Positions 57,501 through 64,000 of a stretch of DNA of 64,000 nucleotides are shown here, one piece after another. A program made the position numbers and the translations under genes. The notes beneath the pieces are model-generated. The model was not told the DNA's origin. It made no database searches and saw only the letters and a list, made by a program, of their open reading frames with translations. This DNA is from Prototheca cutis. Taxonomy: Eukaryota; Chlorophyta; Trebouxiophyceae; Chlorellales; Chlorellaceae. Position 1 is the first letter of the stretch. Each line of letters begins with the position of its first letter. Location: assembly GCA_002897115.2 (NCBI GenBank), contig BCIH01000003.1, forward strand, positions 330,010-394,009, written 5' to 3'.

Positions 57501-60500
57501 GGTGGCCGAAGGCGCGGCCGCCTTTGTCGCCGCGCGGCCCGGGGCTGTGGGATATTCGTCCCCGGCGCAGNGCCTGGCAGCCCTGGCCGATGCACGGCAA
57601 GAGCTTCGGGCCACGGTGGTGGGCCACCTGCCGCGACTCTGGGCCCTGCTGCAGGGCTTGCGTGGCAGTGGCAGCGGCGGCGACCAAGGGGGTTTGCTTT
57701 CCGCGCTTGTTGCTGGTGTGCATGGCGGCACCAGCAACACAAACGGCCCCCAAACGCAGCACCCAGCTCTGTACCCTTTGTGGGTCATCGTCGCCAGCTG
57801 GCTGGAGCTGGGCGAGGGGCAGGAGTCCGCGACCCCGGCGGAGCAGGCGGCCGCCGAGGCCCTTGCTGCCTCGCTGGCCGGTACCGGGTTGGGGCAGCTG
57901 CGGGGCTGCCTGGCTGCCGTCTTTTGCGGCCGGGCTCTGGGCCGGGCGAGCATCCGAACCGTCCAGAACGAGCGCACTGCAGTCAACGCCCTGCACCTCA
58001 TGGAGGTCAGTCATAAGAAGGTGTTCCTTTTGGTGGGCTAGGGAATTGAGTGAATCTGTTGGCGGCTGGGAGGCAGCGAAGTAACATAGGGTGTTTCTTC
58101 TATCAAAATTACGTCCCTGGATGTAATTAGTCATGATGACAACTCACTCTCTTGCAATGCTGCTCTTGGTGTTGATGGTTTCGACCCCTGCCACCACCAC
58201 GCTCTCGCCAACCTCCCCTTTCCCCCAACCCACCCCCACTCCCCACAGGCAATAATTACAGAAGAGAGGCAAGGCCCTAGTGTTCGAGCGGTCCTGCTCC
58301 CACTGCTGCGACCGCTGCTTGAGGTTCTCTCGCCGGCCGAGGGCGCCGGGTCGGCAGGCTGCCAGGGCGCGACGTACCTCATGCTGGCCCGGCTTCTCGG
58401 CAGCTTCCCGATGGCCCTGCTGCCAGCGGGCAACGCCAATGACTCTGACAATGTCATCCGGGCGCTGGCGGCCTTTTGGCGTGCTGCGGCTGCNGCTGCA
58501 GTCGGCGCCGTAGCGAGTTGCCTTCCCGCAGAGCATGTCAGAACCTGCGAGGGCCGTGTCCGTGCCCGGGCTCGTGGCCGAGCGGCACCGGGTCAAGCCC
58601 CATTGCCACTGCTCTTGCCGCCCACACGTGGCGAAGCAGGCGCGGCCTCCAATGCGCTGCTGGCGCTGGCACCCCGGCCAACCGCGGCCATGGCAGCGGT
58701 GGAAGGGCTGTATGCCCGGCACGGCCCCATGCCCCCGCCGATCGCCAAGGTTCGTCGTGAGCAGTCAGGGGCCTTTCGACCAGGGGACTATGCCTGGTTG
58801 AGGGCCCGCCATGCTGTCGGGTTCGTCGAGGCACTCGTGCTGGCTTCGAACATAGAAAGTGCCAGCAACGGTGATGCTGCTTTGGACCAGGTCACGGCGA
58901 GTGGCGGCCATAGCACACCGGACCCTGGTGCCTCCACCCCCCTCGCTAGTCCCTCTGGTGTCGATCAAGAGCATGCGGGCATTGTTGGGACCGCTGTTAC
59001 AACACCCTGGGGCCACGAGCATGCTTCCGAGGTGGTGGACGGAGCGGAGAGGCCCCCCCGTGACGATAACTTCACACCTCTGGCCAGGGCGTCATCCCGT
59101 TTGCCTGATCCACCACATGCATCGCCTGGGCGACCGCTGGCCCACAACCCAGGTCTGCTGGCCTTTCCTGCGCTGCATTTCTTCATCGCTGGTGGGGGCA
59201 GGGCATCCAGGCCGCTGGCCGACGCGTATCGCCAGCTGCGGTCTGCACTGGAGGGCAGTCGGCAGGGCCAGACGCTGCTGACTGCATTCCCTCTCAGCAC
59301 CGGAACTGCTGCTGGTGCTGGTGCTGGTGGTGGTCATGGTTCAGCAGCCACCGGATTCGCAGCCTCCAAGCCGCCACACACTGCTGCGGAACCGGCAGCG
59401 AGCATCGTGTCCGAGAGCGGCTCCATTGCCCTGGGCGTGCCGCACTTGTCCCTGGATTCGCAGACGTCGCCTGCACCAGGCACTGTGCAGACCCTGGGAG
59501 GGAAGCTCAAGACCCGGCCCACCCACAAAGTACGTGCAGCTTGGTGGTGTGAGTGGCAGTTCTTTGTCTTGGACCTGTTGCTTTCATGTTTTGTCGACGC
59601 CTGATCATACAGTTGCAGCCTCAAACACGATGAGAACTCTCGATGGCAGGAAACGGGGACCGGAACACGAGTCCTCGTGCTCGCCGTGTGCACCCCTGCC
59701 GGGGACGATTGGCGGTGCCTGGTCAAGGATCGGGGGTTGATTCAGAGACTGGACTCCAGCCTCTCGAGGTGTGTGTCCCCGTTGGGTTCATGTGCTCTCA
59801 AATGCATCTGTCTGGCTGTGAAAGACATTCAATGGTCGCCGTGGGGCCAATCTTTTTGAACCAGTCTCAGCTGCGGACTCGGTCGGGACACCCACTGTCC
59901 ACCTGCAATGCACATTCCTTGCAGCGAATCGTGTCCACTGGAGCTGTCCTTCAGCCGCGTGCGAGTGCTGGGACGGCAAGGCACCGCCGTGACTGCGCTG
60001 GTCCTCGGCGACAGCACGTGCGTAGGGCGTGGAGCGGGTGGCTGGGATGTGTTCCATACCGAAAGACCCCCTGTCTGCTTGTTTTGGGCTATTCCTCTGT
60101 GTGGTGTTGCGATGAGAGTGACCTAAAGTTACATGGACGAGGCTGCCTCTGATTTCATATTGGCAACGGTTTCCTCTCTCCCTTTCCCCATTACTTTAAA
60201 CCCACGCATACATACCTATCGCCCGCAGAGTCACGGTAGGTAGCACTAGTACCCGACGCACAACGCCGGCTTTTTCGACGGCCTGCAGCCAGGCAGGCGG
60301 CGGGGGCGGCGTGGAAGTCTTGTCAAGCAGGGCCGCGCCGCCACGGACCCCGGCGCCAGAGCACGGCGCGCACAGCGCGGTCACGCCCGTCAACCCCTGG
60401 GCTGGCGGCCGGGGTCGGGAGCAGCCCACGCAGCAGCAAGAGGAGGTGTTTTGTCAGTCCGGGGAGGACGACGACAGTGGCAAGGGGCATGCCCTCCGGG

Positions 60501-60664
60501 CGAAACTGACGGGCATCCTGGCGGCGCTCGCCCGCCAAGGAGTGTCCAAGGGGGAGCGGCTCGCCGCGCTGCGACGAGTGCAGCGGCGGCCGGCATGGAA
60601 GCATCTGGGAGACGACGAGTTGCTCCAGGCAGTCAAAGAGAATGTGGCTGCCAATCGTGGCTGA
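51581..60664 (+). CDS. Giant protein with CDCA7-type zinc finger (zf-4CXXC_R1) and long helical C-terminus
   Basis: About 18 exons and roughly 2,100 residues. Probable start 51581 (MAPERQEFLAFFEQ); the first two joins are uncertain. Exons ~52110-52254 and ~52398-53041 encode the zinc finger: CTLGCKSCHFCR + QRLVEPKTVCHACEG, YWCGSCLWLRMGENADEA, WLCPACRDICNCSGANC, then KRGWFATNQLAHEAASLGYASVAHYL. In CDCA7 this domain works with HELLS in DNA-methylation maintenance. Next comes ~390 residues of disordered Ser/Pro/His-rich sequence (53166-54332), then helical, Ala/Leu-rich sequence (e.g. GVLRLWLHCLFEPGARLRAW), a beta-like stretch (SCPLELSFSRVRVLGRQGTAVTAL, about 59925-60020) and a helical tail. Matched phases across the tested junctions (DHVTG/PSPRRR; TAM/HERCTES; SVPG/VESLLNY; HLME/AIITEER; LSR/ESCPLE) argue for one gene. 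The helical part could be MMS22-like, but that is only a guess. Confidence 0.68.
57016..57139. other. Assembly gap (100 N) flanked by (GT)n and G-run
   Basis: GTGTGTGTG, then exactly 100 Ns (57027-57126), then about 13 Gs. The flanks show the gap is another unresolved (GT)n-G(n) tract. It lies in an intron of the giant zinc-finger gene, between the exon ending near 56973 and the one starting near 57319. Confidence 0.93.
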
Positions 60665-61168
60665 TTATTTTTTCTGCGACGCTGGTCTGCCGTCGGAAGG
60701 CAGCATGCAAACAAATAAGCAAGCAGCGTGCTCCATGCTTGGTGCTGGGATGAGCAGGCATGGCAGACGATGGTTTCGTGCATAGTTTAAATGTCGGCCT
60801 TGTGGTGCGTGGCCTCCCATTTGCGAGGATTATTGAACATGGTGTGCAGCAGTGGAACAGGACCCGTTCAGAGTCCCCCGCGGGCGGTGGCGCCGCCGAG
60901 AACTCGTTCGAAATCGATCGTCGACAGGCACTCATGTGGTGATGCACGGAAGCAACACGACAGACTGTGGTGTCTACACTCATGAAGACTGCACACAGTC
61001 CGAACACTAAAGACATTTCCGAACATACATACTGTCACAGAAGTATTTTTCTGGCGCCCAACGAGGAGGCGCGACCTCCATCATCGTTCCTGGCGAGCAC
61101 GGTCTAGAAGTGGGCCCCAGGATTGCCGAATCATGCCTTGAGCCCTCATGACGGCATTTTAGCCCGGC
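60665..61168. promoter_or_regulatory. Intergenic region between the giant zinc-finger gene and the LRR gene
   Basis: 504 nt between same-strand genes: 3' UTR followed by promoter/5' UTR. No gene or element was recognised. Confidence 0.5.
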
Positions 61169-63905
61169 ATGTCTGATGTGCCGACTGAGGCCAGATTGAA
61201 CGAAGCAGCGCGATCGTATCAAAAGTGCTGCGACGTGTTGGGATGCGAGCCAGATCCCGAATGCTCGGCTCGTCTGGCGGAGCTGCCAGCCCGTCTGGTG
61301 CTGCCAAGCCCCGAGTCCCATCTCCCTGCAGGTGCGTCAGAGCGTTGCAGGCTCATACCCTATGGTATTTGTTCGTGTGCCTACAGGAATACCCGGATTG
61401 GATTGTTGCTCACGTTAACTGTTCGCATCCCAGTTCCTTTAATTTTCAGATGGAGGTGCAGCCCTGAACTTGACTGGGTGTGGTGCCGATCAGGAGCAGT
61501 TGCTCAGCTTCATTGAGTGCCTTACCCAGGCGCACCCGACCATCCTCCTGCACCACTTGAACCTCTCCTGCACAAAGGTTTGATGATTGGGATCTTCTGG
61601 GGATTGGGGAGTGTTGGGCTGGGCTAGGGGTTGGTACGGCATTGGGGTGCTTGTTCCTGCCAGGTCTGAACATTCCTTTTTATGGAGCCTTGCACCAGCG
61701 AGGGACATCGTAGAACACGCAGGGCTCTTGCAGCATCAACCCACCCCACATCCATTTTCTCCATACTTCACAGTTTGACGGCCGAGCCCTGTCAAAACTT
61801 GTCACTGGCGCAGCGAGCTTCGAGGACCCTAGTGTTTGGCGGATGCAGAGTCTGCATCTCCAACACTGCAATCTCGGTCCAGGTCAGTCATTCGTAAAGC
61901 CCAGAGCTGTTGATCTTCCTGTTTCAAAGAAACCCTGCTCCCCTTTGTTGGCATGCGTGTCGTCCCTGGTGCCGAGCAACCCTCCTGCTCTGAATACGGG
62001 AGGCCCCCGACCCTTTGTTGCTCCAGGCACATTGGCATCGCTGACTCGGCAGCCTGGGGCGCTGCGATTCCTGAGCGGTCTTAGGGTTTTAGACCTAGCA
62101 TGCAATCCCGAAGCTCTGGCATGCGAACCCAGCGTCCCACCGCACGAAAGCTGGATGGCTCTGTGGCGGCTGGCGCCTCTGCAGTACCTGGACATCAGGA
62201 ACACAGGCACGGCGGCAAACACACTAGCCGTGGCCCTGCACTGGCTGGTCCACGCCGCACCCCTCGCCAGCTCCACACGCTTTGGCGAGCTGGGACACGC
62301 GGGGACCCTGTCAATGCTGCGCTGTCTGAAGCTGTCGGTGCAGGGTGCTGGTCTGCCTGAAGACCTCGCGTCGCTCGGTGCGATAGGAGTGGGNGAGGGA
62401 ACTGGAGGTGCATCTGTACCCGAGCTCATGGCCATGTTTACGGCAAAGCTTGCGGTGGGACAGACAGGGTCCAAGAGATGGGTGGGTGACGTTGCAGGGA
62501 TTACAAGGCTTGTTTATGGTAAGAGAGACTCCCAGTGGGGTGAATAGCATGCTCCAGGGCTTGGAATCTGTAATCCTGGGCCATGATCCAATGCATTGAA
62601 ACCGCACACCAGCCATCTTTCACCCTCATCTATCAACCAGAAAACTTGCTGGTCGGGCTGATCGAATGTGCCCCTCGCCTGTGCCATCTCACTGTGGAAG
62701 GCGGCGCCTGCGAATCGCTGCAAAAGGCNCTGGAATCCGCCTGGCACAGGAGGCATGCGGATGCATCCGGCACGAGGGTATCATCGAGAAGGCTGGAGAA
62801 CAGCGGCCTTATTCTCAACGCCGCCAGTGCAGAGATCGACTACAGCACTATCGACCTGGCTGTGGCGCAGCACGTGCTGCCTTCCCCCGAGACGCCGGCG
62901 CGATCCGAGGAGCGGAGGCTGGCTTCTGGTACTGTCCAGGTGTGTGCGCTTCTTCTGCTGGGTGTTGCTGGACTTGCGCGCGGCTGGCGTCCTGCTGTGA
63001 ACGTGCTGCATTCCCGCTGCTGGCACGTGGCCGTCCATTCATTTCCGCCGACCCCCTTCACAGACGCTGGAGCCACCGCCGTTCGAGCTCCTGGGGACCT
63101 GGAATGCTGGAGCCTCAGAGTCCCGGCCGAGCGACCAGGGTGCAGTGGCGGGGCCCTCGAGGCCACCAGCCGGGGTCGGACGGGCCGCGCCCCGCTTTCG
63201 GAAGACTGGCCTCGCCATGGACCTGTTTGACCATGGTACGATGGGGGGTGGTGCTTGATTGCTTGGATGGCATTGGCTGCCTACATGATGCGTCTTTGCA
63301 CTCTACTGTCAGCCACTGCTGTTTCACAAGTGAGCTGCTGTCTCATCTTGGGAGCACGAGGTGGCTCCATTTCATTGTCGGGTGTCCCGGTCTCCCTCAC
63401 AACAGTACATTCCGTCAACCGTGCCCAACAGCAGTACGACCACTCCGCCCAACCAACTGCCAACCGCCCCCGGTACAGGCACACAGGCGGTTTGCGTAGA
63501 CCCCTTGCCACCCCGGCAGCCTCAAAGGCCACGGGGCAGGCGGCGGCCTCGTGACGAGAACATGCTGTACCGCGGGTCGGAAGCCCTCCCTGATTTTGGG
63601 CAAGACCTCACGGATGCAGATGGCATGGTGCCCGTAGACCTGTCTGAAGACGACGACTCTGGCGAGGAAGAAGGCGAGGCGAGCATGCAAGCTGCCAGCT
63701 CTGGAGGGAGCGGGGGGTGGGACGCGCGGGAGGATGGACCACGAGCCATGGAAATCGACTCTCCGCTGCAGTCCATGGCTCCACTGGGCGGTAAACAAGC
63801 TGATGGCAATGGCGCATCTGCCATTCCCACCAGGGACTCGCAGCAGACAGACGGCCGGCCGGGACGGTCAACACAGCATCCAGCCACGGCTGCTGCCAAG
63901 TTTAG
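61169..63905 (+). CDS. Leucine-rich-repeat protein with basic/acidic tail (3' end off the window)
   Basis: Start 61169 gives MSDVPTEARLNEAARSYQKC. Exons 61169-61331, 61450-61577, 61774-61876, 62027-62518, 62641-62939, 63064-63235 and 63479-~63905 are all phase-consistent. Ribonuclease-inhibitor-like LRRs are visible: ILLHHLNLSCTKFDGRALSKL, MQSLHLQHCNL, SGLRVLDLACNPEAL, LQYLDIRNTGTAANTLAVAL, MLRCLKLSVQGAGLPED, PRLCHLTVEGG. After the repeats comes a disordered region with a basic patch (RPRGRRRPRDEN), then a strongly acidic one (VDLSEDDDSGEEEGEASM). The frame reaches a donor near 63905 (AAAKF-AG|GTACAG), so the gene continues past 64000. The N-terminal YxxCxxxG pattern is reminiscent of centrosomal LRRC45-type proteins and the LRRs of TONSOKU proteins, but neither assignment is secure. 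Binding partners are unknown. Confidence 0.75.
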
Positions 63906-64000
63906 GTACAGATGTGATAAGCGGCAGAGGAATCGAGACAAATCATTGTGTGGGTGGGCGGGGTTGTTTGCGACCAGTTTTTTGCTTCTTGCCATGAAGC

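Overview
This is nuclear DNA of a green alga, most likely a trebouxiophyte (Chlorella/Auxenochlorella-like); the taxon is inferred, not proven. Reasons: GC-rich genes split by many short GT-AG introns; plastid proteins with transit peptides (stearoyl-ACP desaturase, 2-Cys peroxiredoxin); plant-type fusions (pantothenate kinase joined to a DUF89 phosphatase, an Oxa1-type insertase with TPRs); chlorophyte-style compact packing. Assembly quality is mixed: two 100-N gaps, long poly-G/poly-C runs and scattered single Ns. The Ns I checked inside exons keep the reading frame. Exon joins below were derived by hand from splice sites, codon phase and family resemblance; unresolved joins are flagged.

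Layout, left to right. 0-9.7 kb: two tandem CotH-kinase/lamin-tail-domain genes (+), the first cut by the left edge. 10.2-14.8 kb: CDC25-like/arsenate-reductase-like rhodanese phosphatase (-), DUF455 ferritin-like protein (+), SAICAR synthetase (-). 15.1-20.7 kb: mitochondrial OXA2-type insertase (+) and NDUFAF5-like complex I assembly factor (-). 21.2-28.3 kb: acyl-ACP desaturase (-), universal stress protein (+), a small Lys-rich protein (-), a MORN-motif protein (+). 29.1-33.5 kb: exportin-T (+). 34.1-40.6 kb: PanK-DUF89 (-). 41.1-49.0 kb: PEX13 (+), ceramide synthase (-), a secreted Cys-containing protein of unknown function (+), 2-Cys peroxiredoxin (-). 49.5-51.3 kb: VPS62/DUF946 and a small Cys-rich CHCH-like protein, both (-) and nearly abutting. 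51.6-60.7 kb: a giant gene with a CDCA7-type zinc finger (+). 61.2 kb to the edge: an LRR protein with an acidic tail (+), cut by the right edge.

The standout signal is a circularly permuted tRNA-Ile(AAU) gene in the first intron of exportin-T, the tRNA nuclear export receptor. The 3' half lies upstream of the 5' half, separated by 11 nt. Together they fold into a complete cloverleaf broken exactly at the 37/38 intron position. The flanks can pair into a bulge-helix-bulge-like stem, and a T6 Pol III terminator follows 9 nt after the 5' half. Second is a probable bicistronic unit in which the stop of the CHCH-like ORF lies 10 nt before the VPS62 start codon.

Functionally the genes are mostly housekeeping: purine synthesis (SAICAR synthetase), CoA synthesis (PanK), plastid fatty-acid desaturation, sphingolipid synthesis, peroxisome import, mitochondrial membrane insertion and complex I assembly, redox defence and tRNA export. 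Their order shows no operon logic apart from the CHCH-VPS62 pair. Divergent pairs share short intergenic promoters and convergent pairs end within 0.2-0.6 kb of each other.
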